NCBI GenBank assembly: GCA_030598645.1
Contig: JAUVPN010000211.1
Coordinates: 1 to 5,040 of the forward strand
From: Hyphomicrobium sp.
GTDB taxonomy: Bacteria > Pseudomonadota > Alphaproteobacteria > Rhizobiales > Hyphomicrobiaceae
DNA: 5,040 nucleotides
Reading direction: 5' to 3'
The translations under genes and the position numbers were made by a program. The notes beneath the pieces were generated by a model that saw nothing but the letters and a program-made list of their open reading frames with translations, ran no database searches and had not been told where the DNA came from. Shown here piece by piece: positions 1-5,040 of this stretch. Within the stretch, counting starts at the first letter, position 1, and the number at the start of each line of letters is the position of its first letter.

Positions 1-1573
1 TAGGATGGACCTTGATGTGATTGTTGACGACGAACTCCATCCGGGCGAGGCCGACGCCGTCTGCGGGCAGCCGCCACCATCGGAAGGCCGCTGCCGGGTT
101 GGCCAAGTTCAGCATGACGTGCGTACGAGTCTTCGGAATGTCCTTTAGCGAAAGCTCCTTGACCTCGAATTCGCCGATCCCTTCGTAAACGAAGCCCTCA
201 TCGCCCTCGGCGCAAGAGAGCGTCACCTCTTGGTCGTCGTGCAGGATTTCAGTCGCGTTTCCGGTGCCAACGATTGCGGGAAGCCCGAGTTCGCGACTGA
301 CGATGGCCGCATGCGAGGTGCGGCCGCCGTGATCGGTAACGATCCCGGCCGCCCGTTTCATGATCGGTACCCAATCCGGATCTGTCGTGTCGGTCACGAG
401 GATAGCGTTGTCCTCGAACCGCTCTATGTCCTGCGGGCTCTGGATGAGGCAGACCTTCCCAGCGACGATGGCATCACCGATGCTGAGCCCTGCCACGAGC
501 AGTCGCCCTTTGCTCTTGATGCGATACGATTTGAGCGCACCAGACTCTTTTCGTGATTGGACCGTTTCAGGCCGCGCCTGGAGGATGTAGAGTTCGCTCG
601 TTTGACCGTCCTTGGCCCATTCCATGTCCATCGCCATCCCATAGTGATCCTCGATCGCACAGGCCCAGCGGGCGAGCTGGAGGATTTCTGGATCCTTTAA
701 GACCAAAGATGCGCGTTCTGCCCGCGAAGTCGGCACATTACGCGTGGGGATCTGACCGCCTGTCGCATAAACCATCTTCAGCGCTTTTCCGCCGAGCTTC
801 TTCGCGACGATGGGAGCGAGCGAGGCCTCGCTGAGCAGCGGCTTGAAGATCTGGTACTCGTCCGGATCGACTGTCCCCTGCACGACATTCTCGCCGAGCC
901 CCCAGGCGGCGTTGATAACGACGACCTTGTCGAAGCCCGTCTCGGTGTCGATCGAGAACATAACGCCGGCACTGCCGAGATCGGATCGCACCATCTTCTG
1001 GACGCCGACAGAGAGCGCGACCTTGAGGTGATCGAAGCCCTTAGCGTTGCGGTAGCTGATCGCGCGGTCGGTAAAAAGCGAGGCATAGCAGCGCCTGCAG
1101 GCATCGAGCAGCGCCGCCTCGCCCCGAATGTTGAGGAAGCTCTCCTGTTGGCCGGCGAAGCTTGCATCCGGTAGGTCCTCCGCGGTCGCGCTCGACCGGA
1201 CAGCCACGTCCGTGGTCTGGTTGCCGGCACGCCGACAAAGTTCACGATAGGCGTGCGTGATCGCGTTGGCGGTTTCTACTGGCCAGTCCCCACGAAGAAA
1301 GGCCCCTCGGATCGTCTGCCCGACCTTAGAGAGCCCCGCACGCCTGGCTTCAAGATCATCCAGGGCCGAGGCGATGCGGTCCTTAAGCCCATTCTGTTCG
1401 ACGAACTGCCAATACGCGTCGGCCGTCGTGGCAAATCCAGGAGGCACCATCACACCTTCGGCGGCAAGGTTGCGCACCATCTCGCCGAGCGAGGCGTTCT
1501 TGCCGCCGACGCGCGAGACGTCGTTGCGTCCCAACTCCTCAAAGGGAATGACGTGGGCCGTTTTTTTGCTCAT
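1..1573 (-). CDS. ppsA: Phosphoenolpyruvate synthase (pyruvate, water dikinase), C-terminus beyond window
   Basis: This enzyme converts pyruvate, ATP and water to phosphoenolpyruvate, AMP and phosphate in the cytoplasm, the entry step of gluconeogenesis from C3 compounds. Only 524 residues lie in the window; the family is close to 800. The N-terminal ATP-grasp (PPDK_N-like) domain spans about residues 15-340, with GGKNASLGEM near 23-32 and the nucleotide-binding stretch RSSATAEDLPDASFAGQQES at 126-145. The swivelling phosphohistidine domain spans about 360-465, with GGRTSHAAIVSRELGLPA at 416-433. His421 is the expected phosphorylated residue, at the same number as in Escherichia coli PpsA. 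The C-terminal PEP/pyruvate barrel begins near GVGLARMEF (507-514 region) and is cut by the window edge. The ATG at 1573 is chosen because AGGGAGG lies 5 bases upstream and the MSKK start precedes the conserved core at the usual distance. No internal stop or frameshift is seen. A small ORF lies 39 bases upstream on the same strand. Confidence 0.96.
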   Translation of the reverse strand, partial: MSKKTAHVIPFEELGRNDVSRVGGKNASLGEMVRNLAAEGVMVPPGFATTADAYWQFVEQNGLKDRIASALDDLEARRAGLSKVGQTIRGAFLRGDWPVETANAITHAYRELCRRAGNQTTDVAVRSSATAEDLPDASFAGQQESFLNIRGEAALLDACRRCYASLFTDRAISYRNAKGFDHLKVALSVGVQKMVRSDLGSAGVMFSIDTETGFDKVVVINAAWGLGENVVQGTVDPDEYQIFKPLLSEASLAPIVAKKLGGKALKMVYATGGQIPTRNVPTSRAERASLVLKDPEILQLARWACAIEDHYGMAMDMEWAKDGQTSELYILQARPETVQSRKESGALKSYRIKSKGRLLVAGLSIGDAIVAGKVCLIQSPQDIERFEDNAILVTDTTDPDWVPIMKRAAGIVTDHGGRTSHAAIVSRELGLPAIVGTGNATEILHDDQEVTLSCAEGDEGFVYEGIGEFEVKELSLKDIPKTRTHVMLNLANPAAAFRWWRLPADGVGLARMEFVVNNHIKVHP

Positions 1574-1578
1574 TCCGT

Positions 1579-1585
1579 CCTCCCT
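1579..1585 (-). promoter_or_regulatory. Ribosome binding site of ppsA
   Basis: AGGGAGG on the minus strand, 5 bases before the ATG at 1573. It is a near-perfect Shine-Dalgarno sequence and fixes the ppsA start. Confidence 0.8.
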
Positions 1586-1612
1586 GATACTGCGGCGCTC
1601 AAGTCTGCCAGC

Positions 1613-1756
1613 TCACGCCGAAATCATGCCCCTCCGGGCATATGTCTCATCGTATTGGAATGTGATCTTGGAATTTACGAGCGCCGAAAGAAAGTAGAGA
1701 GTGACCCCGCCAATACTCTGAAGCGCGCCCTGCATCATCAGCCGATCGCTGCTCAT
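1613..1756 (-). CDS. Small hypothetical protein (47 aa) upstream of ppsA
   Basis: I do not recognise this protein. The ORF begins MSSDRLMMQGALQSIGG and ends YARRGMISA, with a moderately hydrophobic middle (VTLYFLSALV, about residues 18-27) that is too short and too polar at its edges to be a convincing membrane segment. Support for a real gene comes from GGAG placed 7 bases before the ATG at 1756, a mostly G/C third codon position (roughly two thirds), the same strand as ppsA, and a gap of only 39 bases to the ppsA start. This arrangement suggests co-transcription with ppsA. It could instead be a translated leader or a chance frame in the ppsA 5' region. No function is proposed. Confidence 0.45.
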   Translation of the reverse strand: MSSDRLMMQGALQSIGGVTLYFLSALVNSKITFQYDETYARRGMISA

Positions 1757-1941
1757 CACTCTTCTCCGAAACCAATCAAGTTCTCGGCGACTGCATTAGC
1801 TTGGACAGACGCGGCATGAATCCGGAGTCCAACGGCTGCGCAGCTCCATAAAACTCGAGATGGCCATCGGGCTCTCAATCCTCGCAGCAACGGCCTGGAT
1901 TACGGGCACGGCTTAAGACGCCTGATGCGGCAAAGGCTGGG

Positions 1942-1969
1942 ATGTCTGCTTACGGCACTTAGCGGACGT
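1942..1969. repeat. Short palindromic repeat, GGCAC-loop type, diverged copy
   Basis: This 28-base element has a left arm ATGTCTGCTT and a right arm TAGCGGACGT around the loop ACGGCACT. It aligns along its full length with the copy at 4646-4673, which shares the GGCACT loop. Two of the three departures from perfect pairing (1943/1968 and 1947/1964) are T-G, so the hairpin would still pair as plus-strand RNA; 1951/1960 is T-T. It lies 17 bases before the start of a copy with a different loop. Confidence 0.75.
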
Positions 1970-1986
1970 ACCATCTACCAGGCGGC

Positions 1987-2015
1987 ATGTCCGCTTCTGG
2001 GGGTAAAGCGGACAT
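1987..2015. repeat. Short palindromic repeat, GGGGGTA-loop type
   Basis: A 29-base element with perfect 10-bp arms, ATGTCCGCTT (1987-1996) and AAGCGGACAT (2006-2015), around the loop CTGGGGGTA. It differs from the copy at 2548-2576 only by a two-base swap at the start of the loop. There is no U-tract, so it is not a typical intrinsic terminator. Similar dispersed intergenic palindromes are familiar from Bradyrhizobium-type genomes (recalled, not searched). Confidence 0.9.
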
Positions 2016-2035
2016 GTGCGCACATCTATGTCGAG

Positions 2036-2058
2036 TGCCTACTCTGTGAGCGTAGGCA
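2036..2058 (-). terminator. Hairpin just downstream of the cytochrome c gene, possible terminator
   Basis: TGCCTAC (2036-2042) and GTAGGCA (2052-2058) form a perfect 7-bp inverted repeat with a 9-base loop, 17 bases past the stop of the minus-strand cytochrome gene. The position fits a transcript end, but no run of T follows on the minus strand. It may be a 3'-end-stabilising hairpin or a Rho-dependent end rather than an intrinsic terminator. Confidence 0.35.
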
Positions 2059-2075
2059 ATGGGTCTCGCCGATGC

Positions 2076-2402
2076 TCACCGTTTGAGCCGCAAGCTCATG
2101 ATGTACAAAATTAGGTTGTCGCGTTCCTCAGTAGGGATAATGAGATTTGGCATCGTCGGATGTGGGGTCTGCATCCATACGTTAAGTGCCCGGGCTGTCA
2201 TGCCCAGCTTATTGGCTATAGATTCGAAGCTTGGAATAATTGGTGATGGCGATACCGCCCCTCCCAATTCGACCCTATGACATTCGGCGCAATTTTCTCT
2301 TGCGTAGGCAAGGCCGAGCTGTGGATCGCCTAACTCTACCGCTTCAGCAGTCCCCGGCAGTACGACCAAGGCCGTTGCAGCCACCTTGCAAACAATGCGC
2401 AC
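2076..2402 (-). CDS. Small periplasmic class I c-type cytochrome
   Basis: An electron-transfer haem protein exported to the periplasm. With the GTG start at 2402 the product is 108 residues. A signal peptide covers residues 1-21: basic start MRIVCK, hydrophobic core AATALVVL, and an AEA cleavage site before VELGD. The mature part of about 87 residues has one haem-binding site, CAECH at 38-42, and a likely axial Met84 in HPTMPN. The C-terminal helix ERDNLILYIMSLR is typical of small class I cytochromes. The frame stays open to an ATG at 2459 (127 aa). GTG is preferred because AAGGAAG lies 9 bases upstream, it gives a clean signal peptide, and the FNR/FixK-like box predicts a transcript starting near 2454, downstream of that ATG. 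A GTG at 2408 is a second option with poorer spacing. The electron donor and acceptor cannot be told from the window. Confidence 0.85.
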   Translation of the reverse strand: MRIVCKVAATALVVLPGTAEAVELGDPQLGLAYARENCAECHRVELGGAVSPSPIIPSFESIANKLGMTARALNVWMQTPHPTMPNLIIPTEERDNLILYIMSLRLKR

Positions 2403-2411
2403 AATCACATG

Positions 2412-2418
2412 CTTCCTT
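2412..2418 (-). promoter_or_regulatory. Ribosome binding site supporting the GTG start of the cytochrome
   Basis: AAGGAAG on the minus strand, 9 bases before the GTG at 2402 and 3 bases before an alternative GTG at 2408. The spacing favours 2402. Confidence 0.55.
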
Positions 2419-2488
2419 GCCGTCGCAATCGACGCATTGGCCCCAAGGGACACGAACACAGGTTAGCTTCGTGTCTGCAGCCATTTGA

Positions 2489-2502
2489 ATGATCTATATC
2501 AA
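2489..2502 (-). promoter_or_regulatory. FNR/FixK-type box upstream of the cytochrome c gene
   Basis: On the minus strand this reads TTGATATAGATCAT, which matches TTGAT-N4-ATCAA at 9 of 10 fixed positions. CRP/FNR-family activators such as FixK2 or FnrL usually bind about 41.5 bases before the transcription start. The start would then fall near 2454, leaving a leader of about 50 bases before the GTG at 2402. A weak -10 candidate (TAACCT, 2465-2460) lies where it should. This suggests induction under low oxygen. The match and position are seen in the sequence; the identity of the regulator is inferred. Confidence 0.6.
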
Positions 2503-2547
2503 AGGCAGACACAGGCTCAGGAGCGAACTTCCTATGCACTAAACCCC

Positions 2548-2576
2548 ATGTCCGCTTTCGGGGGTAAAGCGGACAT
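2548..2576. repeat. Short palindromic repeat, GGGGGTA-loop type
   Basis: A 29-base element with the same perfect 10-bp arms as the copy at 1987-2015 (ATGTCCGCTT/AAGCGGACAT) and the loop TCGGGGGTA. It stands between the cytochrome and the glycosyltransferase, so the cytochrome unit has a near-identical copy on each side. Confidence 0.9.
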
Positions 2577-2766
2577 CATCCAGTCGACCCGAGCCCTGGC
2601 ATTTCCAACAGCCTGAGGGCACGTGTCAGAATTTATGTACACCGTTCGTCATCTTCTGTGTGTGGATCTTTTGTATAGACTTTCGTCAAAAGACCCGCCA
2701 AATAGGGGGCGCGAATTCGGGGCGCGAGCGACTTGTCATAGATGAGCTCAAGCGCGAGGGGGCCAG

Positions 2767-4475
2767 ATGCAGCTGGAGCTGAGTCAACCCCAGGTTGGGG
2801 CGAGGGCAAAGTCTTCTCCGAAAAGGAAGGTCGTCGCAGCGAGGGTCGGCTCACGCCTGCGTGTTCTGATGCTCGTCAGCAATCCGTGCACCGATGATGC
2901 GCGCGTCATCCGCCAGGCCGAAGCGTTGGCCGAAGAGGGCCATGAGGTCCTCGTCCTGGCGACCCTTCGACCTGCTCTGCCTGAGACCGAAACAAAGAAC
3001 GGGGTGCGCTATCAGCGAATAGGGGCGCGCGCCAACAGGATTCTCTTTTAGCAAAGCTTCAAAACGATCCAGCAGCCCGCCTCCCCATGCAACAGGATCG
3101 CTGGCTTCGAAGCCACGTAGAGGAGGGACCATGGCGCAGCAGTGCGGCACGCAATCGCGATTTGATCGGGGACACAAATCAAGACGTCAGGGAGGCGGTT
3201 TGTGTTGTCGATAAAGCGGGCCTTACGAGAAACAAGGACGGGCACGGATATCAAAAACCGGGCCTCCTGGGCCGGGTTGCCCGCAAGGGTGTGCGCCTCA
3301 CAAGAGGCTCAGCAAAGTACATCATTCGCCAAGTGATCGCAGTGGGTGGGGCGCCCCGAAAGGGTGTGAGGATTGCCCAAAGGGCGGCGAGGACTGCAAG
3401 AGATTTCTCCAAACACCTTATAAAAATTTTCGCAAATCGCCTGAAAAAGGATGTCAAAGGCCCTCGTGCGCAATGCACTTCTGCTTTTACGGAATGCAAA
3501 AGTCTATTTGGTGAGAGTGTTTGCAACGTCAGCAGGCCTCCAACTCACGCGCCATACCAAGAACTATACCTCGCCGGGAACCGCGTTTGACCCTGACGTT
3601 GTTCATGCACACGACCTTTATACGTTGCTAGCAGGCTCGCGTATTGCCGGGAAGAGTTGCGCGCATCTCATCTATGATTCCCATGAGCTTGAGATCGGGC
3701 GGAATGGGAATTACGGGAAATGGGAGAAGATTTTTCGGGCCAATGCGGAGCGCTTGCTCATCGGGCGAACCGATCATGTCATTACGGTCTGTGACAGCAT
3801 TGCCGACTTTCTCGCTGATCGTTACAAGATTGAGCGTCCCATCGTGGTCGACAACGTGCCCGACACCGTGACGACGACGGGTTGCTCCGATGATATCGGC
3901 GCAGACTCCGTCTCGCCTCAACAACGCCTCTGGCCATCTATTTTGGGGGTGTCACGATCAACCGTGGTGTCGAAAATTGCATTAGAGCGCTTGACCATAT
4001 CGATGGCATTCACTTGGCCACGATCGGCAAACGCTATGCTCCGGTTGAAGCTGAAATTCTAAGGATTGCTGATGAACTCGGGGTGCGCGATCGCGTGCAC
4101 CTCATCGATCCGGTGCACCCCCATGAGGTCGTCTCTTTTATCCATACGGCCGACGTCTCGCTGATTCCGATCCAAAATGTTTGCTTGAGCTATCAATTCT
4201 GCTTCCCAAATAAACTTTTGGAAAGTCTGATGGCGGGCTTGCCGGTCGTCGTGGCACGCCTTGATGAACTGACACGTATGGTCGAATTGACCAAGGCCGG
4301 CCTTGTTGTTGACGAGACAGACCCCAAGTCCATTGCCGATGGCATCTGTGCGGTTCTCTCCGATCGCAATCGCTTTGTGCCCACACCACAAGCGCGAGCG
4401 CTCCTGGACAGAACCTACAGTTGGCAACGACAGAAAGAGAACTTGCGTTTGCTCTACGAACAATTGGCTGCTTAA
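2767..4475 (+). pseudogene. Family 4 glycosyltransferase, interrupted by three frame changes
   Basis: A GT-B fold, GT4-type glycosyltransferase, which would move a sugar from a nucleotide-sugar donor onto a polysaccharide or lipid-linked acceptor at the cytoplasmic membrane face. ATG 2767 has GAGGGGG 4 bases upstream. The acceptor-side domain starts with RVLMLVSNPCTDDARVIRQA (residues 32-51) and runs to a TAG at 3049-3051. The reading then continues in the +3 frame (about 3050-3449, a basic linker), in the +1 frame (about 3451-3900, with DPDVVHAHDLYTLLAG near 3589-3636 and YDSHELEIG near 3673), and in the +3 frame again to the TAA at 4473-4475. The last part holds the donor domain: AIYFGGVTINRGVEN near 3936, and FPNKLLESLMAGLPVVVA near 4203, which carries the GT4 glutamate motif. 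Joined, the pieces give about 569 residues, long for GT4 because of the linker. All disruptions fit one-base indels, with no other stop codon. Recent decay and sequence error are both possible. Confidence 0.85.
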
Positions 4476-4511
4476 GACCCAAAGACCAGCGCGCCTGCCC
4501 CGCAAAGAGAT

Positions 4512-4536
4512 ACCAGTTTCTAAGTTAGAATCTGGT
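4512..4536. repeat. 25-base near-perfect palindrome, possible operator or hairpin
   Basis: ACCAGTTTCTAA and TTAGAATCTGGT flank a single central G, with 11 of 12 arm positions paired (4517/4531 is T-T). It starts 37 bases past the glycosyltransferase stop. No T-tract follows on either strand. A dimeric regulator site or a transcript-end hairpin would both fit; the sequence does not decide. Confidence 0.6.
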
Positions 4537-4645
4537 GCTTATGCGCCACCGTTTGGACTGGCTGGAGCGGAGCGCAAGCCAGGGCAGAGAGTGGCGGCAA
4601 GATTGTCTCTGGATCTGCTGGGCGATAGTAGAGAGAAGATGGACG

Positions 4646-4673
4646 ATGTCCACTTTTGGCACTAAGCGGACAT
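4646..4673. repeat. Short palindromic repeat, GGCAC-loop type
   Basis: A 28-base element with arms ATGTCCACTT and AAGCGGACAT around the loop TTGGCACT. One arm mismatch (4652/4667, A-C) would be a G-U pair in minus-strand RNA. It shares its loop class with the copy at 1942-1969 and its right arm with the two GGGGGTA-loop copies. It lies about 170 bases past the glycosyltransferase stop. Confidence 0.8.
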
Positions 4674-4903
4674 TAGATTAAGAGTGCCAAAGTCGAGCTC
4701 TTTTGGCGAGCATTCCTGCTATCATCCTCATGTAAAAGACGCCAACACCCTTCAAAGTTCAATCACATTCGCTGAGGGGCAAACCAGCACTATTGTCATA
4801 GCCATTCTAACGACGTAAGCAGCATTCTCTCATTTCGAGCTTGATGCGACGAAACCGGCCAACGCATCGCGACACCAAATCAAATCATGGGATCATCGCA
4901 AGC

Positions 4904-5040
4904 ATGCAAGAGAAGCCGGACCACAGAAAACTCCGCAGCTACCTGCTCGCCGTGGAAGACACGGCGTTCCTCCAAAGAGACGAGCTCCGTCCCCTTCGCC
5001 TGGCGCTTGAGTTTAACAAAGTCGATCTTGTGCTCACGGA
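4904..5040 (+). CDS. Probable LOG-family (TIGR00730-type) nucleotide-binding protein, N-terminus only
   Basis: Forty-five codons are visible before the window ends, beginning MQEKPDHRKLRSYLLAVEDT. The stretch YLLAVEDTAFLQRDELRPLR followed by LALEFNKVDLVLT resembles, from memory, the helical N-terminal region that precedes the Rossmann-like core in one branch of LOG-family proteins (often annotated as possible lysine decarboxylase; some members are cytokinin-releasing phosphoribohydrolases). The diagnostic PGGxGTxxE motif would lie beyond the window, so the assignment rests on the N-terminal pattern alone. An in-frame ATG at 4844 would add 20 residues rich in Arg, Asn and His; neither start has a strong ribosome binding site. 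The ATG at 4904 is preferred because the added segment looks non-coding. Confidence 0.6.
   Translation, partial: MQEKPDHRKLRSYLLAVEDTAFLQRDELRPLRLALEFNKVDLVLT

Larger units (their letters stand above)
1757..2075. other. Intergenic stretch between the ppsA unit and the cytochrome c gene
   Basis: About 320 bases without a convincing gene. It holds two palindromic repeats (1942-1969 and 1987-2015) and a 7-bp hairpin (2036-2058) just past the cytochrome stop. A promoter for the minus-strand ppsA unit should lie here, but I find no convincing -35/-10 pair or FNR box. TTGAT at about 1773-1777 (minus strand) lacks its second half-site. A plus-strand frame of 18 codons at 1860-1916, hydrophobic (MAIGLSILAATAWITGTA), has no good ribosome binding site. 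Confidence 0.6.
2403..2766. other. Divergent intergenic region between cytochrome c and glycosyltransferase
   Basis: About 360 bases between two divergently oriented genes. It carries the cytochrome's leader and FNR/FixK-like box, one palindromic repeat (2548-2576), and about 190 bases of leader before the glycosyltransferase. A plus-strand -10-like TATAGA occurs near 2675, but it has no convincing -35 partner, so I do not call a promoter there. A cysteine-rich minus-strand frame at 2344-2484 is treated as a finding, not as a gene. Confidence 0.6.
4476..4903. other. Intergenic stretch before the LOG-family gene
   Basis: 428 bases with no convincing gene. It holds a 25-base near-perfect palindrome (4512-4536), one palindromic repeat (4646-4673), and overlapping inverted repeats built on TTTGGC/GCCAAA between 4654 and 4707. 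Stop codons in all plus frames break up 4680-4840. A plus-strand frame reading through 4490-4665 is a continuation of an alternative frame of the glycosyltransferase and shows no family signal. I see no reliable -35/-10 pair for the downstream gene. Confidence 0.6.

Noticed and set aside
1253..1819. 188-codon plus-strand open frame
   Set aside because: It is antisense to the start of ppsA and to the small upstream ORF, has no recognisable domain, and its openness follows from the base composition of the ppsA frame on the other strand.
1860..1916. 18-codon hydrophobic plus-strand ORF
   Set aside because: It is very short, has no good ribosome binding site, and has no gene next to it on that strand that it could lead.
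1942..2015. Two adjacent palindromes considered as the start of a CRISPR array
   Set aside because: The two units have different loops, are palindromic along their full length, and are not followed by further regularly spaced repeats.
2633..2854. 73-codon minus-strand frame before and inside the glycosyltransferase start
   Set aside because: It overlaps the N-terminal part of the glycosyltransferase, has no recognisable motif and no clear ribosome binding site, and is therefore probably a shadow frame.
3131..3205. 24-codon plus-strand ORF (MAQQCGTQSRF...) with a strong GAGGAGGG site just upstream
   Set aside because: It lies wholly inside the glycosyltransferase region in the frame that is not needed for the joined reading, and it ends quickly. 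The site is probably a coincidence of a Glu-Glu-Gly-coding stretch.
3451..4062. 203-codon plus-strand ORF read as a separate protein
   Set aside because: It contains only the middle of a GT4 enzyme, starts at an internal Met after a homopolymer, and its last 40 or so residues are out-of-frame sequence. It is a fragment of the broken gene.
4014..4475. 153-codon plus-strand ORF read as an independent gene
   Set aside because: It is the donor domain of the same glycosyltransferase. Reading upstream in the same frame continues into AIYFGGVTINRG, so the TTG at 4014 is an internal codon.
4844..4903. Upstream in-frame ATG for the LOG-family gene
   Set aside because: It would add 20 residues (MRRNRPTHRDTKSNHGIIAS) that look non-coding, and the ribosome binding site is weak. 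It is kept only as an alternative start.

Overview
The window looks like chromosomal DNA of an alphaproteobacterium, most likely a Rhizobiales member of the Bradyrhizobium/Rhodopseudomonas type. Three things point that way: the codon use, an FNR/FixK-type box in front of a small c-type cytochrome gene, and scattered short palindromes with the arms ATGTCCGCTT/AAGCGGACAT. I recall similar palindromes from that group but could not search for them, so the assignment is an inference.

Layout. On the minus strand, 1-1573 holds the first 524 residues of phosphoenolpyruvate synthase (ppsA), cut off by the window edge. Thirty-nine bases upstream of it, also on the minus strand, lies an unrecognised 47-residue ORF (1613-1756) with a good ribosome binding site. 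A gap of about 320 bases follows, with two palindromic repeats and a hairpin. Next is a short minus-strand gene for a periplasmic class I cytochrome c (2076-2402), which I start at a GTG rather than at the most upstream ATG. An FNR/FixK-like box at 2489-2502 sits at the right distance to drive it. Another palindromic repeat separates it from a plus-strand family 4 glycosyltransferase (2767-4475). That gene is broken by three single-base frame changes but otherwise carries no stops. A 428-base gap with a 25-base palindrome and a fourth repeat leads to the start of a plus-strand gene (from 4904) whose first 45 residues resemble the N-terminus of LOG-family (TIGR00730-type) nucleotide-binding proteins.

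How the parts relate. PEP synthase feeds gluconeogenesis from pyruvate and the cytochrome serves electron transfer. The box upstream of the cytochrome suggests control by low oxygen. The glycosyltransferase would have acted in polysaccharide or lipid glycan synthesis, but as written it cannot make a full-length protein. The genes do not form a single operon. Palindromic repeats lie on both sides of the cytochrome unit and of the glycosyltransferase unit.

I see no CRISPR array, rRNA, tRNA, insertion sequence or clear new multi-gene system. The best leads are the frame-disrupted glycosyltransferase, the repeat family, the small ORF upstream of ppsA, and a cysteine-rich frame overlapping the cytochrome start.
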